Positions 1-12,574 of a stretch of DNA of 64,000 nt are shown here, piece after piece. A program made the position numbers and the translations under genes. The stretch covers positions 310,001-374,000 of the forward strand of contig JAQJZZ010000021.1 of NCBI GenBank assembly GCA_030077755.1. The letters run 5' to 3'. Position 1 is the stretch's first letter. Every line of letters starts with the position of its first letter. Source of the DNA: Filosporella fistucella. Taxonomy: Eukaryota; Ascomycota; Leotiomycetes; Helotiales. The notes below the pieces were generated by a model. The model saw only the letters and a list, made by a program, of their open reading frames with translations. It made no database searches and was not told the DNA's origin.

Positions 1-202
1 GGGAAATGTGGTTCGATTTATTTCATACGATAGACGCATGAGATGGCACCGGCGAGCTCAAACCTCGGGTCTAAAGTTCCCCTCATTTACATCACTGCGG
101 GGAAAGGAATTCCATTGTCTCCAGATTTTGCTATTCCATCTTTTTGTACCACATCTACTAAGTTCAGTAAACAATTGACTTAACATATAGCATTTGGCAA
201 TT

Positions 203-1444
203 ATGACGGACCAGAAATCCAAGACGAACACTCGACTTACCCAGATTAGTGATTTCCTTACTGGAAATAGGACTGCTACTACCATTCCTTTTGACCCTGA
301 TTGTACCAAGTTCCCTAACCGAAAAGACGTCCCAAGAAGAGAGGATGCCCCTCCTGGAGCGTAAGCGTTGCCAATCCAAAACATATTGACTTATTAATGT
401 TCACTAGCGCTTGGGTATGGGGCCAAAACGATTACGTGAGTTGTAAAAGTAGTCTTTTGTATTGTTCTGAATTAACAGCAGATAGTTAGGGAGGATCAAT
501 CTTCTTACTCCAACTCGTGTCACTGCCGCTGCAAAAGAAATCCAGTCAGGGGAAATTGTACCTCTCAATCTACCATTGAATGTACCTGAAGTCCCAGCCT
601 TTGGACGAGAGCAATTCAAACATGAGATTAAACCATTGGCTGAGAATGTCGCCTACGACGACAAATATCAGCTGAATACTCAATCTGGTACTCAGTGGGA
701 TGGCTTCCGGCACATTGCTCATATCCCATCCGAAACTTTTTACAATGGGACGAAAGGCAAACACATTGGTGGCTCTGAAAATGACCCAAATCGTTGTGGG
801 ATTCATCATTGGGCTCAACATGGAATAGCTGGGAGAGGAATTTTGATAGATTATTGGACCTATGCTAATGAGAACGGGATCGTATATGGTGAGTCTCTGC
901 CTCTCCTGATTTCATCCGCTAATATAATTGAGATCCTTACGACTACCATACCATCTCCTTTGAGGAGCTTCAAGCAGCTGGAAAGTCTCAGGGAATTGAT
1001 ATTAGACCCGCGGCTCAAGGCGGAGATGTTCAAATTGGCGATCTTCTGTTCATCCGATCTGGATTTGTCTCAACCTATTACACCAGTTCTCCAGATGTTC
1101 GAGCAGCGGCTGCACTTCGTCCACACTCAATTGGCAAAACTGATGGCCAGAGATGGGCTGGTGTGAAGCAGGACGAGACTATGATTGATTGGCTTCATGA
1201 TTGTTATTTTGCTGCAGTAGCTGGAGATGCTCCTTCCTTCGAAGCTTGGCCTAGCCAGGAGGACTACATGCTTCATGAATATATTCTCGCTCTTTGGGGA
1301 ATGCCATTGGGTGAAATGTTCGATCTTGAGAAGCTGTCAAAGACATGCAGGGAGAAAGAACGATGGACATTCTTCGTCACGAGTTCGCCAGCAAATTGTG
1401 AAGGCGGTGTCTCCTCTCATGGAAATGCAATGGCTATTTTTTAG
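203..1444 (+). CDS. Cyclase-family hydrolase (kynurenine formamidase-like fold)
   Basis: Four exons give 366 aa: 203-360, 408-435, 486-888 and 933-1444, with GT-AG introns of 47, 50 and 44 bp and matching phases. The ATG at 203 gives the N-terminus expected for fungal members, including an A-W-V-W-G-Q-N-D-Y stretch at about residues 54-62 that spans the tiny 28-bp exon. The diagnostic metal-site region is at residues 130-138 (G-T-Q-W-D-G-F-R-H), followed by an H-G-I-x-G-R-G-I-L-I-D block near residues 172-182. This is the fungal form of the putative cyclase family (PF04199 type), metal-dependent hydrolases related to kynurenine formamidase. The length is normal for the family. The substrate cannot be read from sequence, and no signal peptide is seen, so it is probably cytosolic. 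It lies upstream of two other hydrolases on the same strand, but the spacing does not suggest co-regulation. Confidence 0.88.
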
Positions 1445-2207
1445 GGCTCAATTTGACTCCACAATTTTATCATACTGTATATAAAGACAAACATCCCAAT
1501 CCTCAGTCAATACACGTGATATTAATGCGGGTGGCGCCGTGGTCTCGGCTGACAAGGAGATTGTTTCATCTTCCACAAGAGACCATAAACCACTCCTGAC
1601 TATCAGAAGGAAGAAATTAGATCACAACCCTCCTTCATATGAATGGGACTCGACCATTGCCCTATTTAAAACTACACAGCCTCGTGGTCAAGAACGGCAT
1701 TACTTACACAAATCTTAATATTCTGCCGTATCATCGGTAGATATCTGGAAAGGGGAGAATTGCCGGACGGCGAATGCCTTATTTGGGACAACATTCATGC
1801 ATGAACGCTGCACATCATCTCGACTTGGCCTCGATTCGACGTTCCATTCGAGAGTCGCTTGTTCATGTGGCTGTGAGATATCAAGCTTTTGCCAATCAAA
1901 TGAAGACCTCCAGCCACGACGTCGACCCCGAAAGGGACTCGAAACGTCACATCAACCGCACAGCGCACATACAACCTCCCATTGTCACAATCTAGTGGCA
2001 CGCATATATGTGGGATTCGTTGAAATAGAATTCAAGGAACCCAACCTTGACATGACTTAGTCCGATGACTAGGTTCATGACGGACCATCAGACCAACCTT
2101 ATTCACCGCGAGGGGTCTTGATAAAGGTAGAAGTCTCCTTCTCCTCATTCCTTACTTCGCACCTCTGCTGTGTTCCGATTTTCTCTGAACTTAGGCAATA
2201 ACCAAAA
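1445..2207. other. Intergenic region without a recognisable gene
   Basis: Only short overlapping ORFs on both strands are present, with no family motif and no splice structure that extends them. The last ~100 bases before 2208 are pyrimidine-rich and form the promoter and leader of the PLC-like gene. Confidence 0.6.
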
Positions 2208-3173
2208 ATGTTTTCTGTCTTTTGGTTCCTGCCCCTCTTCTTGGGTTTGGCAGCTGCTCAGTCGTGCAACGGAAACGCAGCGTTATGTGGAAGGAAATAT
2301 TCGAATGTTACACAAATTGGAACCCATGATTCGGCTTTCGTGGGACTTCTACCAACACAAAACCAATTCCTTTCTGTCAGCGCTCAACTCAATGCTGGTA
2401 TTCGATTTCTTCAAGCTCAAAGCCACGTAAAGGATGAAGCACTTCGATTATGCCATACGACTTGCGCTGAGGAGGACGCTGGAACGCTCGTCAAATACTT
2501 GACGACAATCAAGACATGGATGGATGCAAACCCGAACGAAGTTATAACTATTTTGTTGACGAACGGAGACAATGCTGCTGTGAGCAAGTTCGGAGCGGAT
2601 ATGGTGACTTCGGGTATTTCGAAATATGCTTTTGCTCCTGGGAAACAGCTTGCCATTGATGACTGGCCAACACTGCAACAACTTATCACCGCTGGTACTC
2701 GTCTGGTGATGTTTCTTGGTGAGTTGATCTTTGAAGACTGCAACGTTGCTAATCCAATATAGACTATGGCGCTGACACAAACGTGGTCCCATACATCCTT
2801 AACGAATTCGCATACTTCTTCGAGACCGCATTCGATGTTACCGATTCTAACTTCTCATCCTGCGACCTTGATCGACCAGGAGGATCAAATGGAGCCGGCC
2901 TTATGATGATTGTCAACCACTTTTTGGATCTAGACATTTTTGGCATACTGATTCCTGACACTTTGGCCGCTTCCAACACGAATGCTGCGACTGGAAAAGG
3001 TAGTATTGGCGCGCAAGCAGACTTGTGTACTTCGAAATGGGGAAGGAGTCCGAATTTCGTTCTAGTGGATTATTTTAATATTGGTGAGTTCAACTTCCTG
3101 ATGTCCGCACTGGTGCTGACCCAAATCCTTAGGGGATGTCTTCACAGCACAGAGAAACCTGAACCACCTTTGA
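2208..3173 (+). CDS. Secreted PLC-like phosphodiesterase (PI-PLC X-type TIM barrel)
   Basis: Three exons (2208-2718, 2763-3083, 3133-3173) give 290 aa; introns are 44 and 49 bp. The ATG at 2208 sits in a good context (CCAAAAATG) and begins a clear signal peptide, a hydrophobic run to about residue 17. The mature part has the first catalytic-type histidine at H40 in I-G-T-H-D-S-A-F and a second at H83 in L-R-L-C-H-T-T-C. This is the pairing seen in PLC-like phosphodiesterase superfamily proteins of fungi. Paired cysteines (C20/C27, C82/C86) fit an extracellular protein. Bacterial relatives cleave phosphatidylinositol or GPI; the substrate of fungal members is mostly untested. The third exon codes only the last 14 residues, so the C-terminus depends on the second splice, which restores a plausible G-D-V-F reading. 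Confidence 0.85.
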
Positions 3174-3636
3174 CAAAACTTGATACCCGATGGTAGCACT
3201 AATTCAATACCATAATCTAAACACCCAAGCTTACCCCGCGGATCACAGTTATGATACTATCACGTGCACGGTTTGGTTATACTGTGACCACAAGAGAATT
3301 TGAATCATACATTGGCGTGAACTGATGCAGAATCAAGCATTTCAGACACAACATCGAGCACTCTCTTCCGGTAAACCTACAGCCGTGTTCGCAAACGGAC
3401 CCGAGAAAACGGAAAGCCATAACGAGGAGACTATGTCCACAGGTATCTGATTTCTAATCGGGCCAATCAAGCCTCGGTTTCGCACACAATCTCTTCTTGA
3501 CGAAGCTGATTCAGACCCACTTTGTCAGCCTCCTCAGATAAACATTAATCAACTACACTTCGCATCCTCATGCTTTGTCAAAGTTTTAAGTCTCTCCCAA
3601 AATCTTCAATTTTGTTCTGTATTCAGGCCTGTCAAG
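3174..3636. other. Intergenic region, promoter of the alpha/beta hydrolase
   Basis: No gene is seen. The region joins two genes on the same strand; the last 60 bases are pyrimidine-rich, as usual before fungal start codons. Confidence 0.55.
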
Positions 3637-4614
3637 ATGACAGACTCAGCACCCACTCTCCCCCACCCGTATCTTGTTGACGGCCAAAATCACATCCCAG
3701 CACCACCCAGCTCCTCCTTCGATGCCGAATTCTCTGGTCTCCTTCCCCCAGGAATATCAATTCCCTCTTCTTTAGGAAGTACAAGATGCTACTCATTTTC
3801 ACCCAAAACGCCATCACCATCACCATCATCGCGACGAATTCTCCTCATCCATGGCGGTGGAACCCCAGCAATTGGTCTCGCTCCCCTAGCTTTAGCCCTA
3901 TCATCCAAATCCCCAGACACACATATTGTAATCTTCGACCTCTACGGCCACGGTCTCTCTTCTACCCCTTTACAAACACATACTCCATCCATCTTCCACC
4001 TCCAAATCCTAGAACTATTATCTCATCTCCGCTGGCTATCTGCTCACATCATTGGATTTTCAATGGGTGGTTCCATCGCCGCTTCATTCGCTGCTATTCA
4101 TCCCAATGCCGTAGATTCGGTAAGCTTGATTGCACCAGCTGGGCTATGGAGAACGAGCGAGAAAGGACTCTGGGAAGCGCTGAGTACAGATGGTTGGCCG
4201 GGATTAGAATGGGTGAGAAGGAGAAAAATCATGGGATATATTAATGGAGATGATCTTGTGCCGAAAGAAGGATGGAAAGAGAGATTGAAGAATGGGAAGG
4301 TGGAGCCAGTCGCTATCCAGAATTGGGAGAGGGAGGAACATAAGGGTCATGTGGCAAGTCTTGTTAGTATGTGGAATTATGTTTGTTTTGATCAGCATGA
4401 ATCGTTTGCGAGGCTTAATGAGGGGGCTCTGAAGGTTTTGGTGGTATTTGGGGGGTTGGATGATGTTATTGAGGCAGAACAGACAAAGAAAGAGTTGGAG
4501 AGGCTGGATTGGAAAGGGAATGTGCATGTGGTTGAGGGAGCTACGCATGAGATTGTAAGGTCGCATGTTCCAGAAGTGGTGACTCTTTTGGAGCAGTTCT
4601 GGGGGGAATTGTGA
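3637..4614 (+). CDS. Alpha/beta hydrolase, intronless, 325 aa
   Basis: A single open frame from ATG 3637 to TGA 4614. Family marks in order: an oxyanion loop H-G-G-G at residues 72-75 after a short beta strand, the D-L-Y-G-H-G-L-S-S block near 101-109, the nucleophile elbow G-F-S-M-G-G with Ser142, an acidic position in G-G-L-D-D near residue 274, and the catalytic histidine H304 in G-A-T-H-E. The order and spacing fit the alpha/beta hydrolase fold (esterase, lipase or haloperoxidase-like). The N-terminal ~65 residues are Pro/Ser-rich and may be a linker. There is no signal peptide or membrane helix. Base composition changes from C-rich at the 5' end to G-rich after about 4140, but the reading frame is continuous. 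The physiological substrate is unknown. Confidence 0.87.
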   Translation: MTDSAPTLPHPYLVDGQNHIPAPPSSSFDAEFSGLLPPGISIPSSLGSTRCYSFSPKTPSPSPSSRRILLIHGGGTPAIGLAPLALALSSKSPDTHIVIFDLYGHGLSSTPLQTHTPSIFHLQILELLSHLRWLSAHIIGFSMGGSIAASFAAIHPNAVDSVSLIAPAGLWRTSEKGLWEALSTDGWPGLEWVRRRKIMGYINGDDLVPKEGWKERLKNGKVEPVAIQNWEREEHKGHVASLVSMWNYVCFDQHESFARLNEGALKVLVVFGGLDDVIEAEQTKKELERLDWKGNVHVVEGATHEIVRSHVPEVVTLLEQFWGEL

Positions 4615-7335
4615 GGATATATACAAGGTTTCTAGTCTTAGTTTAGCAGAATTTGTATTGAAGTGCCGTGTATTGAAATAGCAGATCATACAAATGTTGC
4701 TGGAAGAGGGTGCAATTACACTTTAACGGCATCTCCCATAGTCCTTTGCAAAATATCTAGTCGGTTGTAACGTAGTGAATTATAAATTGGCTTCAGAACT
4801 CAAGGCTTTCTTTTCGCTGGTTTCAAAATCACAAAGGTATATAAGGATGCTCTAAACACCCTTATTGATGTTGATCTCGCCAAACGACCCCTACATTTTT
4901 AATCATAAGATCGATTTAGGAGAGACCCTCAGAGAAATTCACAATGGCGTTGTATGTGTTATCCGGACTACGGGGCTTGAAGATTGGGAATGGTGAACTG
5001 GTGACACTACTGTGGTCAAAGTTGGAGCATAGTAGGCAGAAAGAAATGCAGAATTACAAAAACGATTCGTTCTAGATGTGGCCCCATACTACAGGGTACC
5101 AATTTAATGATGAATCTAAAGTAAAGCAGATTGCTCCATATCGCATGAGGAATGTGCATGTGAGAGTAAGACTAAACTTGAGATGAGCTTTCTCCTGCTC
5201 AACTTCTTTCTTCCACGATGAACTTCAATATGATAACGAGACAGACAAAAGGGTATCAAGAAGCCGAACCTGAAGTCTCGGTGGCACTGTTTTGCAGGAA
5301 GAACTCATAATCAACATTGTAAACACCCAGGAGCAGCGATAATATTGGAATAAATTACTAGTGAACATGAGTCTGATCAGAAATCATTCGAAGTTTTCTG
5401 AAAATTCTTTGAATCAGTACACCCCACGGAAGTGTTCTGAGTGGAGAACATCTAGTAAAAACTACACCATTTTACTAATTTGTATTTCTCAGGCATATTT
5501 CTGTTAACCACATAGACCTTACAATAAAAGCCTACTTCCAGCGAAAATTCAAATACGATGTAGCCCCGGGGAAATCACGCCATATCAAGCTAGACTTCAG
5601 CCCTCTACACTCCGTATGTACTGACAAGCATACCATAGTGAATCACTATGATCTAGATGAATCGGACCCCTGTTTCACATGGAAAGGTTCTGGAACACAA
5701 GAACACAAATAATGCGTATGTATGTCTTCCATATCACCCACATTCAGCCAAGTGTCTTCTACCCTCCGAGTCTTCCCACATTCATGCATGAACAAAAACC
5801 GAAAACCCGGTCGAAAACCAAACAGACTCGGATACTTAGAATGTTCTATTTGAGCTCATTACATCATCCAATAAGAAAATTCATTCCTATTCCAGATCAG
5901 AAGGATTGGCAAGGATGAAAAAATAAAAATAAAGGGTATGAGAGTAAGTATTCGGTACAAGAAGTCCGCTCAAATATTAACATGCTCGTACAAGGGTTGA
6001 GGCCCTTATTTGCCTTGTCCTGTGGTCATACATACATACACAACACATACCTTAAAAACAAAAATATGCCCCGCGTACGAAGGAATAAAAAAAACTCAAT
6101 CCCGTATCGGCATGAAAAGCAAAAAAAGCCCTCGGTCATAGAAGCCGAAGCCGACACAAGTCTCGGCTGCAGAGAAACCTTCCACGGCAACAAGCAAACA
6201 CAAATAAATACAGGGTCCTCCTGAGACATACCCGCAGGAGTAAAGACATTTCTTGACGCAGGTGGCGAGGGTGGCTTCCCTTCCCAGCGAACACGTCAGT
6301 CCGGATGTGATATCTCAGATTTTTTTCAGAACTGCATCTGCAACTGTAACCCTATGATCACACACACATTGTCTAGATTACTTGTGTGACCCATGGTGTC
6401 TGGGGAGAGAAAAACACCCGACCTCAGCCACGAACCGGACTCTCGACGGGCTACAATTGGCTGGCGCACGATATGCAACAAAGTGAGAGATGATGATACT
6501 ACCGCATCAGCTGCGCATCGTGAAAATGAGCAAGCAGGAACCGCCTCGATCAAGGCAACCCATGTCAAGGACTTGAGAATCGGATTGCCAACGAAGCTGT
6601 GCGGAGAATGTTGTGACATGCTTCTGCAGAATTCCAGGGACGAGGCGGTAGTTTGCAGCTGAGTAGGTATCACGACATGCACGCCAAATGGCACCCACAA
6701 GAACAATGGACGTCTCTTTATCCAATCTGTATTTGCGGTCTCTATCAAACCCAGGCACTGCTAGCTATATACAAAACCTGGATACTCAACAGTGTGATTG
6801 CTCATCCCGTGGTCTCCTGAAAAAGGCAGCCGCAAAAAAAACGTATATGATATGGTATTACCGCCGATATGTCGCTCTCCCGTGTGTACAAACGCCTCGC
6901 AAGGGAAAAGTTTCCCCGGCCCAAAAACATTGAAAATTCGGGATATAGCAGAAATCCGCCTACACCATGCTTCGTAGCAAATGATGAAAATGTACTGGGT
7001 GTCCATAGGTGAATGTGTCTTTATGTTGCTCGCTTAGCAGTATATATGATGATATCGACGCTGATATAGAATGGCCAAAATATTCAAGAACAATGGCTGA
7101 AAGGAAAAAAATATGAACCCCTGTAAATCAGAATCTGCTGGACAAAAAGATACGCCACCGCTAAAGATGCTGATGAGAATAAGCCGCCGACCTGCCGTCC
7201 AACCCAATGCAATATGTACGTTTCGCTGTTACACAAGATCAATAGAGTGGGCTTCTCCATTGATTTTTGCCAGGCTATTTGCTGACATGTTTCTTGCTGA
7301 TATTTTAATGCCCCAAATGCACATCTTGAATGCTT
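4615..7335. other. Gene-poor 2.7-kb region between convergent genes
   Basis: No ORF here has a family motif, a credible start or a splice extension. The longest, a 140-codon frame on the minus strand at 6326-6748, overlaps an equally long plus-strand frame and has poor composition. The right end probably holds the 3' UTR of the Zn2Cys6 regulator, whose stop is at 7336. Confidence 0.5.
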
Positions 7336-10300
7336 CTAGCTGGAGAAGCTCGAGTTGGTGTTGGGTCCCGATGGGGAAGGTGGGAGCAATTTCGACATTT
7401 GCCCAACGTACTCGAGGATTCTCCAGTCACTGTAGAGAGCTGATGCAGGGGTCGCTACAAGGAGAAGGAACCCCATTGTTTTTTCGAGGAGATCTTTAAG
7501 ATCTTCTACGCTTATACATTCTAGGACAAGCGGTTTTAGAATGTCGTTCATGTATGCTGCTTGAAGAGTCAAGACATTGCCCCATTGTCTGCATCCAAGT
7601 TAGCAATATTCCAAAGTTTGCGACGAGGTACTCACGCATGCGCTGTTCCCCAGACATTGGTCACGATGAGGCGATCTCTGGTTGGATCACCAAGGCCATG
7701 GAATGCCCGCGTGCTGTTTATGAGAGCCACGATCGCTTTTCGCGCATATATGAGAGCTTGTGGGTCGATGTTATCTATGCTTCGGATTTCGGGGACCTTG
7801 ATACTATCTTTGAAATCGCCTGAAACCTGTTCGCCCCTTTCGACTGGAGATAACTCTAAAATTTTTAGGATGAAAGGGCGATAAGTGATGACTTGGGCGC
7901 CATAGTATTTCGCCCGTATTCGTGCTGCCAGTATATCATTTGCTGGTTCTCCCTTGTCTGCATCCCATCTGAAGCGTGGAGCATATGAATCGATACCATT
8001 CAAGTTTTCTTGCGAAGCTTCGATGGTTGGGAAGAACTTTGACTCCTTGGTCTTGACAACAGAGTATGGCGACTCGATTTCTGCGACTAGTTAGAATTGT
8101 AGCTAGATTGTCAATCGACTTACCAGCATCTGGTCTATAGAACATATTGTGTAACTGATTAAGATGCTTCCGCAAGAAGAGCTGTGCGCTGTAGCTTTCA
8201 ACAATCTTGGTGTCAAGACCAGCCTCATTGGCTGCTTGTAAATTTGGCCCCGGCATGTCCTCTTCAAATGTGAGAATGCCGGAGTGCGGACATGGTAGTT
8301 CGGCAACGATATCACTGTGTTGTATAAGTAGATGCCACCCAGTGACCTGCAAAGTACTTACCTCTCGAGCTGCAAACATGTCCAGAATGCAAACACCAGT
8401 CCGTTGTCTCTCGGAAGAACGAAACCTGCACCAATAGCTGAGAATTTCTTGAAACGATCAAGTTTCCTGTAATTGTCAGTTTGGAAGCGCAACGCAATGA
8501 CAGGATTAACTTACGGTCGTAAAATTACTTGAAGACTACGGCAAGCCGCAGCAATGTAGCCATGACTTTCCATAACCCTACCAAGTTGGCCGTGATACAA
8601 TCCGGCTAAGATCATGGCATGAACGTGTTGAAGGCTATTTCCCGCCAACTGGTTACCAAGTACATCTGTGGCAAGCGCGAAATATGCCAACCCAGGGATG
8701 ACATCTATGTTGCGTGCCTTTAAGCCAGTGCCTCTAACAGCAAACGGGCCTTCAATGGATGTTCTTCGACTTCGAGGCTGCATCCGGTCTCCATCTAGAG
8801 GCGATGCTACTCCGACCGGGGTCGACATTGACGGCGAACTCTGCATTGGTGATGGTGGATGTCCATTTCGATTCGCCGGAGAACCCCAAGTGCCATCATC
8901 TCGGTCATAAACGACATCTGGGATCTTTCCCTTGTGTTGACAAATTTTCCCCAACGCCATCATCAGAAGGACCAGAGCTGATTCGATCGATCTGTACGGA
9001 TGGCCAGGTTTGTGATCCAACAAGACTGCAGGCTCAGCATACTCTCCCTGACCAGGTGATCGCTTGCGCTTATTACCAGGACTTTCCGGGTTTCTATTGA
9101 AGGCGACAAAGCCCGCCTGATGATGTATCATCTGAACTTGCTTGGGTCTGGCCTGAGACTCCGGAATCGACTTTAGAAATTGATCAACCAGCGCTTTGAT
9201 CTGATCAGGTATGAAAAGAGGATGCATGTTGTTTATGTTTTTGACGTAGGAATCCACCAGTTCATTCACCGTCTCTCGGCTGAAATCCGGCATTCCCTCT
9301 GGGTTGATTCCACCGCGACTTATCTCAGGAGGTGGATTACCGGGCGGTGTTAGACCACCAAGCTGACCCCATTCTTCGCCAGCAGGAGAACCGACTTCAG
9401 AATGAGTGTCGCCTGGTGTGCTATCGCCATGATCTGTTAAGGGGTCTTTATCATAGTAAGGAAGAGTATCGTAACCTTCTCCCCTTCCAAACAACCGAAG
9501 TAAGCCTCGCTTTTCTTCTTGAACCATTGGGTACTTATCGCTCCTAATCCTTGAGGTTTTCTGCAGTTTTTCAAACATCTTCTTGATAGGGCCAACTTTG
9601 AGCAATGTCGCAGCTCCGGTGGTGTGGTTTACAGGAATTGAGGGAGGCTTAGGCTGTATTGGCTCCCCCGATTCCTCATCTTCCTCGGAAGTCTCCTCTG
9701 GTCGAGATGAAACCCTTGCGAGCCGTTCTGTCGGCCGCTGCAACCCCAGTGGTGGTGAAAATGGAGATTCATTCGATGGTAGGCGTTGTTCAGACAATGG
9801 TACCTGCTGCTCCAGAACTGGGGTCGGTCTTCCGTAAGGCTCTGGCATTTGCACGTGGTCCTCCACTTCTTGCTTCATTACCCTTGGTAAGAGAGCTTCA
9901 TAGGATGCGATGGTTTTCCGACATTCCTTAACCTCGTTTTCAAGAAGGGAGAATCTGGCATCGGTTGAACTTCTAAACTGAACCAAAAAATCCATGATAT
10001 CAGCTGTCCCTTTATCTTGCCTATTCTCGTTAGTTTTATCACACAGATTTTCAGACCTGACTTACTGTTTTGGAGGCGGGTCCCGATAATTACACGGGAC
10101 TTGCTTTTCCTTGCAACTCGTGCAGGAGGGTCTTCCTTCGTCACATTTCGCTTTCAAGTTACGGCAACTATCACAAGCCTGCGCTGCTCTTTGCGCCTTT
10201 TTCCTCACCTGATCTGTTACTCTGGCCGATGATGGGTATGAAACTGAAGGATATGGTTCTCTTGGGGGCGGAAGACCTGAACCACCATATACCGGGTGGT

Positions 10301-10835
10301 TGTAAGGTTCCGTGGCCGACATTGGACTTTGAGGTGGTGGGTAGCTCTGCTGATATTGTTGAGGTCTTGAATGATCAAAGGGCGGGAGATAGCCCCGAGG
10401 GTCGTGGTGGGGTGGAGGGTTCACATTATGTTCAGGACCGTTGCCAGTAGATGACGGCCTATACTGAGGCTGTTGTGGTTCGTCTGAAGGATCTCTTTTT
10501 ACCATCTGTTCTCGAGGTGGTGCTGAATGTGGTGCAGGATATGATGGTGGAGGAGGTGGAGGAGGACCTTGTCCTGGATGATATCCATGCGCAGGACCAG
10601 AGCTTGGTCTTCGAGGGTCTTGCTGATGATCGTAATGGTTCAGTTCTGCAGGACGATGGTTCAACTGATGTTGTGGTTCCGGTCTTGAAAAAGGAGATTG
10701 ATGTTGAGGAGGGAATGAGGCAGCAGGAAGAGAAGGAGGTCGAGGTAGTTCACGGGAGTCTGGGGACTGCCATGCTCCTGGAGTAGGCCCTACTAGCCGG
10801 GGACGTTTCTGATCGGGTTGTCCAACGTCCATCAT
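7336..10835 (-). CDS. Zn2Cys6 transcription factor with fungal-specific domain, 1089 aa
   Basis: Six exons on the minus strand: 10835-10066, 10020-8515, 8466-8362, 8314-8124, 8080-7636 and 7588-7336. The introns are 43-48 bp and all phases agree. The start is the ATG at 10835; the frame runs a little further upstream, but only to a TTG. Residues 1-215 are Pro/Gln/His-rich and disordered. The zinc cluster follows at about 220-250, with six cysteines in A-C-D-S-C, K-A-K-C, S-C-T-S-C and V-P-C. A short heptad-like segment comes after it (L-L-E-N-E-V-K-E-C). The fungal-specific transcription factor domain begins near the V-N-E-L-V-D-S-Y stretch and contains the conserved L-Q-L-E-S-D-I motif, which is created exactly across an exon junction. 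It is a nuclear DNA-binding regulator by family. Having the cluster far from the N-terminus is a minority arrangement. Its target genes cannot be told from here. Confidence 0.92.
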
Positions 10836-11424
10836 AGCTATTCCAACAAACTCAAGCGACCACGGCAACAGAGGCCATGGACGGCAGTCGAGCGCGGCGG
10901 CTTCTTACAGGTTCTTGACGAACACAGAGGGTTTAGAAGTTCGAGGGAGGATCATCTGAAGCGGTGGGTTGGACAGGTTATGCTGACGTGTAGACCATGT
11001 AATTCGTGTAACAACGGGGCGCGATTGGATCTCGTAAGTAATCTGGAGGGTGATATGAGGGTCAGCGCAAGTTTGAAGGTTTAGGTGAAGGAAGAAGGGC
11101 GAGGGGAGACGAGGCAAAGGTGGCGGCGCGCAAAGATAGGGCCGCCGCCAGGAACTTTGACATGAACCAGATAGGAAGAACATTAGACTTCCGCAGTTAG
11201 AGACAATCCGTACCTTGAATTAGGGAGAAAACTGGGCCTGCAACGTTGTGCAAGCGTTAGCAGAGACGAAAGTTTTCTGAATTATGCAATGCGCAGAGAT
11301 GCGATGCAACGGGTCGTGCTGATATTCGAGGAGGCTCGAAGTGAGGTAGGTGAAGTGAGGTGAGGTGAGGTATGAGGGTGAGTGTGAAAATACCGGAGGG
11401 TTGGAAGAGGTCCGCAGCGCAGTG

Positions 11425-11439
11425 CAGCCCAGCCCAGCC
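11425..11439. repeat. Short CAGCC tandem repeat
   Basis: About three copies of a CAGCC unit in the leader region of the Zn2Cys6 regulator. Read directly from the sequence. Confidence 0.7.
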
Positions 11440-11560
11440 CAGCGAAGAAGCGTACCGGCACTGTCGTTTGTAGTTAGTGAGGGCCCGACCCGGCTTGAAT
11501 GGTCTGGTCGACTCGTTAATAATTAACGAGAAGAGGCTAGTGAGAAGTGGGTAAGCAGGT

Positions 11561-11584
11561 GAGTGAGTGAGTGAGTGAGTGAGT
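11561..11584. repeat. (GAGT)6 microsatellite
   Basis: Six perfect GAGT units, flanked on the left by related GTGAGGT repeats (about 11340-11370). The tract lies upstream of the regulator start at 10835. Confidence 0.9.
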
Positions 11585-11627
11585 GCGGAGGTACTGTTCA
11601 GTGCAGCGGTGGAGTGAAGTGGGTGGA

Positions 11628-11645
11628 GGTGGTGGTGGTGGTGGT
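11628..11645. repeat. (GGT)6 microsatellite
   Basis: Six perfect GGT units within a longer G/T-rich tract upstream of the Zn2Cys6 regulator. Confidence 0.9.
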
Positions 11646-12550
11646 TGTGATGGTGGAGGGGGGTGGTTCGGGGTGGGTGGACTGGCGTAAGTGAGGGTAG
11701 CTCGTTGGTGAGGTAGTGGGATAGCGAGGTAGGTCGGAAGTTACTAGGTACTAGACTAGGTACGAATAGGTACTTGAGGAGTAGGGTGTTCTTGTTGGTA
11801 GGCGGAACTGGTGCGCCCCAGCACAGTCAGTCGGTAGCTACTGTACGTGTGATCGAGGCACAGTTTGAGCCCACGCCGCAAAAATGACCAGAATAATAAA
11901 ATGCCCGGTCAGACAGACAACGCTACTTTCCGAACATGCTGCTTGGTAATTGCACGGTAACAATAACGGTTGCACTGCTCTGTAAATGGCAACCAGCCTG
12001 TAAATCAGAAGTACCTTAAGACAGGTGTGCTAAGCCCGAGCCCCCCTCCAGAGAGCTCTGAAATGTGAAGACTGAAGGAACCGTATACGCTGTACGTACC
12101 AGCCTGTCAAGCAATAATATCAGCTCCGTACTATCACCACTATGACCACGGGGGAGTCGTTATCCGATAATCGGCGGGGGACGAAGATGTGAGATAACTT
12201 TGCTGATTGACTATCATAAGATGCTGCTATTGCTGCTGATCAATAGGTAGCTATTGCTTCCGGCGAGTCGTGATCCCGTAGTAGGCAGCTGGAGCAGTGC
12301 CGTTACCAGTCAGGGTCCCCGTCAGTTGACTGAGTCTCTGGCCAGAACTCGCAATCCTGATCCCAAGTTTGGCGGGGTTGGGTATCGTCAGGTAGGTATT
12401 GTCCAACGGCTTTGACCGCCAATTTCGGATTATTTTCAGAAGTGGGACTTGGAGAGACGGAAAGACAGGAAGATTAACGCTGGAGATACCTGAAGAAGGA
12501 CGAATGGTGCCGCTGCGTTGTATATTGGGTTGTGCGATGAGACGAGCTGA

Positions 12551-12574
12551 CTCTGTTGCTCTGTTGCTCTGTTG
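12551..12574. repeat. (CTCTGTTG)3 tandem repeat
   Basis: Three perfect 8-bp units in a non-coding stretch. Confidence 0.85.

Noticed and set aside
6326..6748. 140-codon minus-strand ORF
   Set aside because: Overlapped by a plus-strand ORF of similar quality, no motif, no plausible splice partners; composition looks random.
10451..10786. 111-codon plus-strand ORF opposite the regulator
   Set aside because: It is the antisense shadow of the Pro/Gln/His-rich N-terminus of the Zn2Cys6 regulator.
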